NCBI GenBank assembly: GCA_946887105.1
Contig: CAMPKJ010000268.1
Location: forward strand, 1 to 6,679
DNA from: an uncultured Acidobacteriota bacterium
GTDB taxonomy: Bacteria > Acidobacteriota > Thermoanaerobaculia > Gp7-AA8
DNA: 6,679 bases
Reading direction: 5' to 3'
This document shows, one piece after another, positions 1 through 5,977 of this stretch. Position numbers and translations under genes: made by a program. The notes under the pieces are model-generated. The model was not told where the DNA came from. It saw only the letters and a list, made by a program, of their open reading frames with translations, and did no database searches. Numbering within the stretch: the stretch's first letter is position 1; each line of letters begins with the position of its first letter.

Positions 1-4
1 GCGC

Positions 5-60
5 ATTGAGAAATCCTTGCTTTTCTGCAATCAACTTCGCGGCGTAGGGACTACCCAGGC
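5..60. repeat. Left copy of a ~50 bp direct repeat with an imperfect palindrome
   Basis: Positions 11-60 match 306-355 at a constant offset of 295. The first 24 bases are almost identical (one change: AAATCCTTGC versus AAATTCTTGC, then TTTTCTGCAATCAA in both). The far ends share GGACTACC or GGGACTACC followed by GGC, while the middle is diverged. The left arm 5-13 pairs with 22-31 (9 bp, one bulged base) around an 8-base loop, 14-21. Both copies point the same way. This copy lies at the window edge, so its outer limit is not known. Confidence 0.7.
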
Positions 61-116
61 ATAGCCTCGAACCAAAGGGGTAAGTGCGCGGACGCGATCG
101 GCGGTATCGTCAGGCA

Positions 117-299
117 ATGGCGAACCTGATCGAACGCCATCGGAACGACATCCGAGGCGTGCTCTCGTGTCTCGACCGCGTAGTCAAGACCTACAAGTAC
201 TACCTGACCGAGTTCGGACGACACGTGGCCATTGCAGGTCTCACGCTCAAGAACCTTTTCCTCATCCCTGAGTTCGCGAGCGCCGCTCTCGCTCACTGA
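117..299 (+). pseudogene. Internally deleted remnant of a larger protein family
   Basis: The frame from ATG 117 to TGA 297-299 codes 60 residues; an in-frame GTG at 84 would add 11 Arg-rich residues and looks less likely. The first half (MANLIERHRNDIRGVLSCLDRVV) resembles, from memory, the start of a widespread ~400-residue family of unknown function whose members open with IERH...GVLSCFDRVVITG. The second half, from KTYKYYLTEFGRHV to the IPEFA segment, resembles that family's C-terminal end (KT-x-RYYLT-x-x-G). The two halves join in frame near base 184, with the whole middle missing. There is only a weak purine signal upstream of the ATG. The stop codon lies inside the left arm of the right-hand palindrome. 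It may still be translated as a mini-protein, but a full-length function is not possible. The family match is recalled, not searched. Confidence 0.5.
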
Positions 300-355
300 T
301 CGCAGAAATTCTTGCTTTTCTGCAATCAATCGTCCGATGAACGGACTACCTCGGC
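297..355. repeat. Right copy of the ~50 bp direct repeat, with a strong palindrome
   Basis: Arms 297-308 (TGATCGCAGAAA) and 317-328 (TTTCTGCAATCA) pair over 12 positions with one mismatch, which becomes a G-U pair in RNA of the minus strand. The loop is the 8 bases 309-316. Positions 306-355 align with 11-60. The TGA at the beginning of the left arm is the stop codon of the small frame upstream. No T-tract follows, so this is unlikely to be a simple intrinsic terminator. Confidence 0.7.
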
Positions 356-379
356 GCAACGCGCCGCAACCTGCCGGGT

Positions 380-400
380 CCGCTTTTCACGCCAAAGCGG
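380..400 (+). terminator. Small hairpin in the leader of the secreted-protein gene; possible weak terminator
   Basis: CCGCTTT (380-386) pairs perfectly with AAAGCGG (394-400) around a 7-base loop. A short TTT follows directly and a run of four T lies at 417-420. It sits 37 bp before the ATG at 438. It could end transcription from the upstream relic or form part of the leader of the next gene. The stem is short and the T-tract poor. No convincing -35/-10 pair was seen in 356-437. Confidence 0.3.
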
Positions 401-426
401 TTTGCTGATTGCACTCTTTTCGGTCC

Positions 427-431
427 GGAGG
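427..431 (+). promoter_or_regulatory. Strong ribosome-binding site
   Basis: GGAGG, within GGAGGTGA, is a near-perfect anti-16S match placed 6 bases before ATG 438. It fixes the start of the secreted repeat protein. Confidence 0.85.
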
Positions 432-437
432 TGACCG

Positions 438-1682
438 ATGAAGATCAACCTGCCAGCGCTGTTTGCGCTGTGCCTGCTGATGGTTGCGGGCGGTGCGGGC
501 GCGCTGGAAATCGATGAGCTGGTCGCCGTTACGGCGATGCCGCTCGCGGTGGCCGACGTGGTCGCGCTTCCCGATGTTCCGCGGGATGACGTGATCACGG
601 TCGTGACGACACTGAATCAGGCCGCGGTGCCCGCACCGCAATTCGTGGAGATCGTTCGCTATGTGCCGGTGGCTCTGGTGGAGCCCGCCGAGCCGCGGTT
701 CGTGACGTACGTGACGCAGGAGTACCAGCGCGGCATCGTCGGCGAGCCGCTCGCGCTGGCGATCGCCGACCGTTACGACAACACGTACGGCATCGAAGAA
801 GTACACATCGTCGATCCGCCCGTGCTCACGGTGGTGGAGCAGCGGCAGATCCTGCCGCCGGTGGTGGTGACGCGTTTCCAGCCGGCCGCGTTCGATCCGC
901 TCGCGCTGATCGCCATGCCGCTGGCCGTCGCCGCGGTGGCCGACATCGCGGACGTGCCCACGTCGGATCTGATGCAGCTCGTGGCGTCGCTGAATCAGGC
1001 CCTGGTTCCGGCGCCGCAGTTCGTGGAAGTGGTGCGCTACTCGCCGGTGGTGTTCGTCGACCGCACCGCATCGCCGCAGTTCCTGCAGTTCGTGAGCACG
1101 GAAGTGGATCGCGGTGTGATCGGACGCCCGCTGGCATTTTCGATCGCGCGGCGGATCGAGACGTTCGATCCGGTCGATATCGACGTCTTCGAGCCGCAGC
1201 CGCGGCTGATCGTCGAGCGCAACGAGATCCTGCCGGCCGTGGTGGTCGATCGCGTCGCGCGAGCCCATCCGCATGGCGGTCCTCCGGGACAGATCAAGAA
1301 AGATCTCGGACTGCAGACCGGCGCGGAAGTCGTGCACGGCACGCGCACGCGCCGAATCCCGCAGACGCGGACCGTGGTGCGCGATGACGATGACGGTCGT
1401 GGACGGGGGCGCAGCGAACGGCGCGTGACGCAGGAGCGCCGCAGCCCTCCGCGCGCGGTCCGTCGCGACGATGACCGGCCGCGCGGGAAGTCGCGCGTGG
1501 TCCGTCCGGAACGCAATCGCGGCGAAGGCAGCGTCCGCAGCGGAAACAGCGGTCGCGGCAATCGCGGCGATGCGCGCGTCCGCCAGCAACAGCCGCGCGG
1601 CAACAGCGGCTCGGCCGGAAAAGCAAAAGGCAACACCAGCAACAAAGGCAAAGGAAAAGGCAAAGGGAAAGGGAAAGGATGA
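438..1682 (+). CDS. Exported two-repeat protein with an HPHG/PPGQ motif and a basic (Lys-Gly)6 tail
   Basis: The product has 414 residues and no recognised family. A hydrophobic leader (residues 5-20) ending in GAGA before Leu23 looks like a Sec signal peptide cut by signal peptidase I. Two tandem repeats follow, about 27-148 and 153-274, in register at an offset of 126. Matching blocks are AMPLAVA (33 and 159), LNQ-A-x-VPAPQFVE-[IV]-VRY (59 and 185), RG-[IV]-[VI]-G-x-PLA (98 and 225) and ILP-x-VVV-x-R (138 and 264). Next comes HPHGGPPGQIKK (277-288), a motif seen in other exported bacterial proteins of unknown role. The last ~110 residues are low-complexity and rich in Arg, Lys, Gly and Asp, ending in six Lys-Gly pairs. 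The tail could bind an anionic polymer or surface, but that is a guess. The stop overlaps the start of the following lipoprotein gene by ATGA, so the two are probably translated together. The start is set by GGAGG six bases upstream. Confidence 0.85.
   Translation: MKINLPALFALCLLMVAGGAGALEIDELVAVTAMPLAVADVVALPDVPRDDVITVVTTLNQAAVPAPQFVEIVRYVPVALVEPAEPRFVTYVTQEYQRGIVGEPLALAIADRYDNTYGIEEVHIVDPPVLTVVEQRQILPPVVVTRFQPAAFDPLALIAMPLAVAAVADIADVPTSDLMQLVASLNQALVPAPQFVEVVRYSPVVFVDRTASPQFLQFVSTEVDRGVIGRPLAFSIARRIETFDPVDIDVFEPQPRLIVERNEILPAVVVDRVARAHPHGGPPGQIKKDLGLQTGAEVVHGTRTRRIPQTRTVVRDDDDGRGRGRSERRVTQERRSPPRAVRRDDDRPRGKSRVVRPERNRGEGSVRSGNSGRGNRGDARVRQQQPRGNSGSAGKAKGNTSNKGKGKGKGKGKG
1644..1679 (+). repeat. 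Hexanucleotide AAAGGN tract coding the (Lys-Gly)6 tail
   Basis: Six consecutive units of AAAGG plus C, A or G encode residues 403-414 of the secreted protein and run straight into its stop codon. The last units also supply AAAGGG and AAAGGA ribosome-binding-like sequence for the overlapping lipoprotein gene. Gain or loss of whole units would stay in frame. Confidence 0.75.
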
Positions 1683-2002
1683 TCATGCGACAGACACTGA
1701 CACTCACCATGATCGTGCTGCTCGCGCTCGCGGGCGGCTGCAATCAGCAGGCAGATGACAACGCGGCCGCGACAAGCCCGCAGCCGGAAGCCGCCGCGAC
1801 GCAACAGGCCGCGCACGACATGACGCCGGAGCAGCTCGGCGAGCTCGGCGCGCAGATCGGCAAGACCCCGGATCGCGCGGACGCGCTCCTGACCCAGCAC
1901 GGGCTGACCAAGGAATCGTTCGAGGCACAGATCCGCAAGATCACCGAGAACCCCGACGCATCGAAGCGATACGCCGAGGCATACCGGAAGGCGAGCGCCT
2001 AG
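1679..2002 (+). CDS. Small lipoprotein of unknown function
   Basis: The product has 107 residues. Positively charged residues are followed by a hydrophobic stretch (8-18) and a lipobox-like AGGC with Cys21, so a lipid-anchored envelope protein processed by signal peptidase II is likely. Residues 22-46 form an Ala/Gln/Pro-rich linker. Residues 48-105 form a compact, probably all-helical domain beginning MTPEQLGELGAQIG and containing LLTQHGLTKESFEAQI. Small exported helical domains of this kind are common, but no named family is claimed. ATG 1679 overlaps the preceding stop as ATGA and has AAAGGG five bases upstream. ATG 1685, with AGGA five bases upstream, is an equally good start and removes only two residues. 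The overlap suggests co-translation with, and perhaps a partnership with, the secreted repeat protein. Confidence 0.85.
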   Translation: MIMRQTLTLTMIVLLALAGGCNQQADDNAAATSPQPEAAATQQAAHDMTPEQLGELGAQIGKTPDRADALLTQHGLTKESFEAQIRKITENPDASKRYAEAYRKASA

Positions 2003-2013
2003 GCGACGCGGGG

Positions 2014-2127
2014 GAGTTCCTCGGGTTCCTCGGAGGTCCTCGGCGTTCCTCGGAGCGGAAGGAGAGAGGCGCGGCTCCTCCCCCCGAGGAACTCCGAGGA
2101 ACCGAGGAACTCCGAGGAACTCCGAAC
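2014..2127. repeat. Inverted array of GTTCCTCGGA-type units; likely bidirectional terminator hairpin
   Basis: Four units in forward sense (2014-2053, variants of GTTCCTCGG) face four or more in reverse sense (2084-2127, CCGAGGAAC and TCCGAGGAAC) across a ~30-base purine- then pyrimidine-rich centre (2054-2083). The two arms align over about 40 positions with a few single-base indels and two mismatches, so a long stem is possible in RNA from either strand. It fills the 126 bp between two converging genes, where it could end both transcripts. There is no classic T-tract. Positions 2084-2122 recur exactly, as the reverse complement, at 6639-6677. Confidence 0.8.
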
Positions 2128-2128
2128 G

Positions 2129-3709
2129 TCACTCCTCGCGCAGCATCCGCCTCAGGATCTTTCCGACGGCGCTCTTCGGCAGGCTCTCGCGAATCTCGAT
2201 GCGCGACGGCCGCTTGAACTCGGCGAGATCGTTCGCGCAATGCGCGTGCAGCTCTTCGAGCGTCGCTTCCGCGCCCGGCTTCAGCACCACGAAAGCCTTC
2301 ACCGCCTCGCCGCGATACGCGTCCGGAACGCCGATCACGCACGCCTCCATCACCGCCGGATGCGTGAACAGCACCGACTCGATCTCGCCCGGATAGACGT
2401 TGAACCCGGAGACGATGATCATGTCCTTCTTGCGCTGCACGATGTATGTGAATCCGTCCGCGTCCATCGTGGCGATGTCGCCGGTGTACAGCCAGCGCAC
2501 GCCGTTCGCATCGGTGCGAATCGTCTGCGCGGTTTCGTCGGGCCGGTTCCAGTAGCCCTTCATCACCTGCGGTCCGGCGATGCACAACTCCCCTTCCGTG
2601 CCGGGCGGAACGTTCTGCGTCCCTTCGTGCAGATCGACGATCTTCATGTCCGTGTCCGGCAGCGGAATGCCGATGCTCCCCGGCTTCCGCACCGCCAGCG
2701 TCGGGCTGGTATGCGTCACCGGCGAGGCCTCGGATAATCCATAGCCTTCACTGAGCATCCCGCCGGTCAGTTGCTCGAACTGCTCCAGCACCTCCAGCGG
2801 CAGCGGCGCCGAGCCGCTGTTGAATGCGCGGATGCGATCCAGTCCCGACTCCTGCGCCTTCGGATGATTGAGCAGCGAAATATAGATCGTCGGAACGGCC
2901 GGGAAATACGTCGGACTGTGATCGCGTACCGCGTTGAGCAACGCGTCGACGTCGTACTTCGGGATGAGGATCTGCTTCGCGCCGAGCCACGTGCCCGCCA
3001 TCAGCCCGACCGTGAATCCGTAGATGTGAAAGAACGGGATCACCAGCAGGTAGCGCTCTTCGCCGCGGCGCAGCGACGGGATGTGCAGCGTGGTGGTCTG
3101 CACCACGTTCGCGAAGATGTTGTAGTGCGTCAGCATCGCGCCTTTCGGCGTACCGGTAGTGCCGCCGGTGTATTGCAGCACCGCGACGTCTTCGACCGGA
3201 TCGATCTGCACGCGCGGCAGCTGCGGCACTCCGATGCTCGCGATCGCCTCTTCGAACGAACCGCTGCCCGAGAACGCCGTGACCAGCAGCTGCTCGACGC
3301 CCGCCGCCTGTGCCGCCGGCGCGAGCAGGTCCAGCACGACCAGGAGGCGCATCCGCGAATCGTCGGCGACCACGCCGATCTCGCGCGGCGTGTAGAGCGG
3401 ATTGACGTTCACGACGATCGCGCCGATCCGCAGAATGCCGAACACGGCGATCAGATACTGCGGACAATTCGGCAGCATCACGCCGACGCGGTCGCCTTTG
3501 ACGATGCCCATCCGCGAGAGCACCGTCGCGAAGCGATCGCTGCGGTCTTTGATCCGCGCGTACGTGAGCTCAGTGCCGAGGAAGGCAGTGGCCGGCTGGT
3601 CCGGCACGTCGGATGCCGCGATGCGCAGGATGTCGGTCAGGGGACGCCGCGGGTAGTTGAGACTCGGACGGACCCAGTAGTCGAAGTGCGCATTCCACGG
3701 ACGATTCAT
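2129..3709 (-). CDS. FadD-like long-chain fatty-acid-CoA ligase (AMP-forming)
   Basis: The 526-residue product is an ANL-superfamily adenylating enzyme that would activate a fatty acid to acyl-AMP and then acyl-CoA in the cytoplasm or at the inner membrane. The P-loop-like motif YTGGTTGTPKG is at 180-190, GYGLSEASP (A5) at 322-330, YTGD (A7) at 408-411, and RKKDMIIVSGFNVYPGEIE (A8, with hinge region) at 426-444. The C-terminal PKSAVGKILRR (511-521) carries the presumed catalytic Lys517. The stretch from LYTGD to NVYPGEIE closely matches the fatty-acyl-CoA synthetase signature of FadD, which favours a medium- or long-chain substrate over acetate or an amino acid. It is slightly shorter than E. 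coli FadD (561 residues) but all core motifs are present. Gln425 replaces the Asp usual before RKKD. ATG 3709 overlaps the upstream stop as ATGA and has GAGGAG four bases before it. Exact chain length cannot be read from the sequence. Confidence 0.95.
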   Translation of the reverse strand: MNRPWNAHFDYWVRPSLNYPRRPLTDILRIAASDVPDQPATAFLGTELTYARIKDRSDRFATVLSRMGIVKGDRVGVMLPNCPQYLIAVFGILRIGAIVVNVNPLYTPREIGVVADDSRMRLLVVLDLLAPAAQAAGVEQLLVTAFSGSGSFEEAIASIGVPQLPRVQIDPVEDVAVLQYTGGTTGTPKGAMLTHYNIFANVVQTTTLHIPSLRRGEERYLLVIPFFHIYGFTVGLMAGTWLGAKQILIPKYDVDALLNAVRDHSPTYFPAVPTIYISLLNHPKAQESGLDRIRAFNSGSAPLPLEVLEQFEQLTGGMLSEGYGLSEASPVTHTSPTLAVRKPGSIGIPLPDTDMKIVDLHEGTQNVPPGTEGELCIAGPQVMKGYWNRPDETAQTIRTDANGVRWLYTGDIATMDADGFTYIVQRKKDMIIVSGFNVYPGEIESVLFTHPAVMEACVIGVPDAYRGEAVKAFVVLKPGAEATLEELHAHCANDLAEFKRPSRIEIRESLPKSAVGKILRRMLREE

Positions 3710-5934
3710 CGTGCTCCTCGCCTCATCCAGAACACCACGCCGTTCTCATCGAACGCCGGCTGGAAATGGTCCTGCAGGTAGCGCCAGATCAGCGGCGCGC
3801 GCTCGCGATTGTGCACGCCGTCGACGTCCGGATACGCGGTCGGAAACGCGATCAGCACCGCGCGCACCTTCGGATCGTTCTCGAGCGTCGCGATCAGCTC
3901 GCGCTGCAACGCCTCCGGCTCATACGCCGGAACGGTCGGATGCCGCGCCGGGTTGGCGCGGTCGAAGAGGAAATACAACACGCCCACGCTGGCGAAGTCG
4001 TAGAACGTCTCGTCCGGCTGCAGCGACGACGCGAGGAATCGCTGCACTGTCTCGACGCCGCTCCGCGTGCGCGCATCCATCACCGCGCCGCGCGCACGCG
4101 GGATGGCGGTGATCTCCGTCCAGCCCTGCGGCGGCGTGACGCCACCGCTGCGCCGCAGCGGCAGCGCCACATCGAAGACGTGGGAGAACGGTCTCGCGAA
4201 AAATGCGAGCACGATCGCCAGCGCGATCGCGGCAGGCCGCGCATGCCGCCGCACCGCGAGCATCGTGCCGATCAGAAACGGGCCGAGCGCAAACGCGAAA
4301 TAGAAGTGCCGCCGCACCACGTACGACGCGCCGGCGAGCGCGATCCAGAGCGCGATCATCCACACCGCATCGCTCCTGCGCGCGCGAAACGGCGAGCTCG
4401 TGAGTGCAGCCGCAGCGGCGATCAGCGCGAGGACCCATACGATCGCCGCGAGCGTCTCGTGTTCCTCGAGCCGCGCGATCAGATGCGCGAGCGTGTGCAG
4501 TCCCTGCGGCGCTTCGAGCGGACCGGCCACGTACACGCTTCCGGAGCCGATCACCTCGACCAGGCTGGTGCGGAGGAATGCGCCCGCGAAGCCGAACGCG
4601 GCGCAGAGGATCAGCAGCGGAATCGCGGCGGCAGCGATGCCGGTCAGCAACGGCCGCAGCGCGCGCGAACGGATCGCGGCCACGAGCGCGACGACGGCGG
4701 CGAAGATGCCGAGGTCGAGACTCATCAGTGCCGCGCCGATGACGAACACTCCGGCGGCGATGAACCAGCGCGGCGCGCGCAGACGCGTCGCCGCGGCAAC
4801 GCATGCGACGACCAGCAACGCGGGCATGGCGCGCATCCACAGCGACGCGGCGGGATAGACGGCGAGCGAGAGGAAGACCGCCAGGAGCGCGAGATCGGCG
4901 CTGGTGGTCGCGCCGAGCGCGGCGAAGTAGATCGCGACCATGGTCAATGCGGACACGCAGCGCCGCGTGGTCAGGATCGCGCCGAGGTTCGGGGCGACGG
5001 TCTTCATCGCCACGAAATCGATCAGGCCGTCGGAGAGGAACCCGTGCATCGGCACGACATCGCGGTAGGGCCGCTCGCCGCGCGCCATTTCCGAGGCGGG
5101 AAGAAGCGAGTGGCTGTCTTCGAAGAGGTCGAGCTGCGGCGTCGCCAGGAGGCCGAGGAGCGCGAACGGATACGCCGCCACGCCGATCGGATACGCGACG
5201 TATGCCGCGAATCGCCGCAGCTTGTCCTCGCGGAATCGCATCAGCGGAAACGGCGTGACGACCAGCCAGGCGATGGCCAGAAACGCCGCGGCGCGCGCCT
5301 CGAGCCACTGCATCTGAAACACGAATGCGACCGGCGCCGCGGCGAACGCGAGTCCCGGCCGCGCGCGTTGCGAGAGTGCGCCGACGATCAGGCGCAGCGC
5401 GAACACGACCATCGCCGCGCGCAGCAGCGTCGCGGCAGGCGTCTTGCCGAAGCCGGCGTCGAGGAATGCGAAGAAGAGAGTCAGCAACGCGGGCAGCAGC
5501 ACGATGTCCGCGCGCGTGAACCGCGGCTGCAGCCGTCGCGCGAACGCGATCGCCGCCGCGGAGAGGCCGTGCAGCACGACGTGCCGCGTCGTGCCGAAGT
5601 GCATGATCGTGATCGGCGCCGTCGCGAGCGCGATGCAGAACGACCACGCCACCCACCGCTGCTCCATGACCTTCGCCACCATCCTCGGCCGCGCCAACAG
5701 TGCCGCCACAAACGGCAGGATGAGGATCAGTGCAAACTGCGCCGTCGGCCCCGACGCGCTCAATCCCAGACTGCGCATCGCTCCCGGCAGATCGCCCGGC
5801 CCCGCCGCGCGCTGCAGGCGCGGCATCATCCCGATGGCGAAGGCAAGCCCCCACAACGCTAGCGACGCCCGGATGAGCCACGGCACGGCGCGGAATTCTA
5901 TTTGGAGTGCGGTGGCCGCAGCCACCGCTTTCAA
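3706..5934 (-). CDS. Polytopic membrane protein, GT-C glycosyltransferase-like
   Basis: The 742-residue product has roughly 16-18 hydrophobic segments between residues 19 and 582, then a soluble C-terminal region (about 590-742). After the first block of membrane segments, a polar loop (272-309) reads EDSHSLLPASEMARGERPYRDVVPMHG. This resembles the first outside loop of GT39/ArnT-like GT-C enzymes (an acidic pair, then A-x-x-x-x-x-G-x-x-PYRD), where acidic residues are catalytic. Such enzymes move a sugar from a polyprenyl-phosphate donor. The long N-terminal membrane block and the lack of a clear family match keep this tentative; a sugar or lipid transporter is possible. The open frame begins at TTG 5934 with no visible ribosome-binding site, and its first ~11 codons lie inside a REP-like palindrome. 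GTG 5886 (giving MPWLIRASLALWG) is an attractive alternative start. The gene is followed by, and overlaps by 4 bp, the acyl-CoA ligase gene. Confidence 0.85.
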   Translation of the reverse strand: MKAVAAATALQIEFRAVPWLIRASLALWGLAFAIGMMPRLQRAAGPGDLPGAMRSLGLSASGPTAQFALILILPFVAALLARPRMVAKVMEQRWVAWSFCIALATAPITIMHFGTTRHVVLHGLSAAAIAFARRLQPRFTRADIVLLPALLTLFFAFLDAGFGKTPAATLLRAAMVVFALRLIVGALSQRARPGLAFAAAPVAFVFQMQWLEARAAAFLAIAWLVVTPFPLMRFREDKLRRFAAYVAYPIGVAAYPFALLGLLATPQLDLFEDSHSLLPASEMARGERPYRDVVPMHGFLSDGLIDFVAMKTVAPNLGAILTTRRCVSALTMVAIYFAALGATTSADLALLAVFLSLAVYPAASLWMRAMPALLVVACVAAATRLRAPRWFIAAGVFVIGAALMSLDLGIFAAVVALVAAIRSRALRPLLTGIAAAAIPLLILCAAFGFAGAFLRTSLVEVIGSGSVYVAGPLEAPQGLHTLAHLIARLEEHETLAAIVWVLALIAAAAALTSSPFRARRSDAVWMIALWIALAGASYVVRRHFYFAFALGPFLIGTMLAVRRHARPAAIALAIVLAFFARPFSHVFDVALPLRRSGGVTPPQGWTEITAIPRARGAVMDARTRSGVETVQRFLASSLQPDETFYDFASVGVLYFLFDRANPARHPTVPAYEPEALQRELIATLENDPKVRAVLIAFPTAYPDVDGVHNRERAPLIWRYLQDHFQPAFDENGVVFWMRRGAR
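3714..3719 (-). promoter_or_regulatory. Ribosome-binding site of the acyl-CoA ligase gene
   Basis: GAGGAG on the minus strand, four bases before ATG 3709, lies inside the last codons of the membrane-protein gene. With the ATGA overlap it supports coupled translation. Confidence 0.7.
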
Positions 5935-5935
5935 A
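5901..5935. repeat. REP-like palindrome over the start of the membrane-protein gene
   Basis: GCGGTGGC (5909-5916) and GCCACCGC (5921-5928) form a perfect 8 bp stem with the tetraloop CGCA. The flanks extend the symmetry imperfectly: TTTGGAGT on the left against TTTCAAA on the right. From memory this resembles dispersed TTTGGAGTGCGGTGGC-type palindromes in other environmental bacterial genomes. No second copy is present in this window, so repeat status rests on structure and recollection. Confidence 0.55.
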
Positions 5936-5977
5936 GCATGGCTGCAAGCGGCTCAACGGCGCGCCGACAAACGCCGC

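Larger units (their letters stand above)
5..355 (+). mobile_element. Putative short non-autonomous element with terminal palindromes
   Basis: Two same-orientation palindromic repeats (5-60 and 297-355) bracket a small open frame that looks internally deleted, and base composition here is less GC-rich than the rest of the window. Same-orientation end palindromes are known from IS200/IS605-type elements and their short derivatives, but no transposase domain, target duplication or precise end can be identified here. Calling this a mobile element is an inference. The alternative is a decayed gene lying between two copies of an ordinary dispersed repeat. Confidence 0.35.

Noticed and set aside
51..359. 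A 102-codon open frame on the minus strand over the relic element
   Set aside because: It has no recognisable motif or ribosome-binding site, and its only repeated peptide (LIAEKQ-x-FL) is simply the flanking palindromic repeat read on the other strand.
356..437. Sigma-70 promoter for the secreted-protein operon
   Set aside because: TTGCTG near 402 has no acceptable -10 hexamer at 16-18 bases. No pair was good enough to annotate, though a promoter must lie in or before this stretch.
387..1589. A 400-codon open frame on the minus strand opposite the secreted-protein gene
   Set aside because: The product is Arg/His-rich without motifs. The plus strand has a strong ribosome-binding site, a signal peptide and internal repeats in register.
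2014..2127. CRISPR-like array suggested by short regular repeats
   Set aside because: Units are 8-10 bp and directly adjacent, with no spacers, and occur as two inverted arms. No cas gene is present.
3766..5862. A 698-codon open frame on the plus strand opposite the membrane-protein gene
   Set aside because: Its product is a run of Arg, Asp, His, Gln and Glu with no hydrophobic core or motif. This is the usual mirror image of a GC-rich, Ala/Leu-rich membrane-protein gene, while the minus-strand frame has clear membrane segments and overlaps a real gene by ATGA.
3920..5956. A 678-codon minus-strand frame overlapping the membrane-protein gene in another register
   Set aside because: The composition is Arg/Ala/Gly-rich and motif-free, with no membrane segments. 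It is an out-of-frame shadow of the real gene in high-GC DNA.
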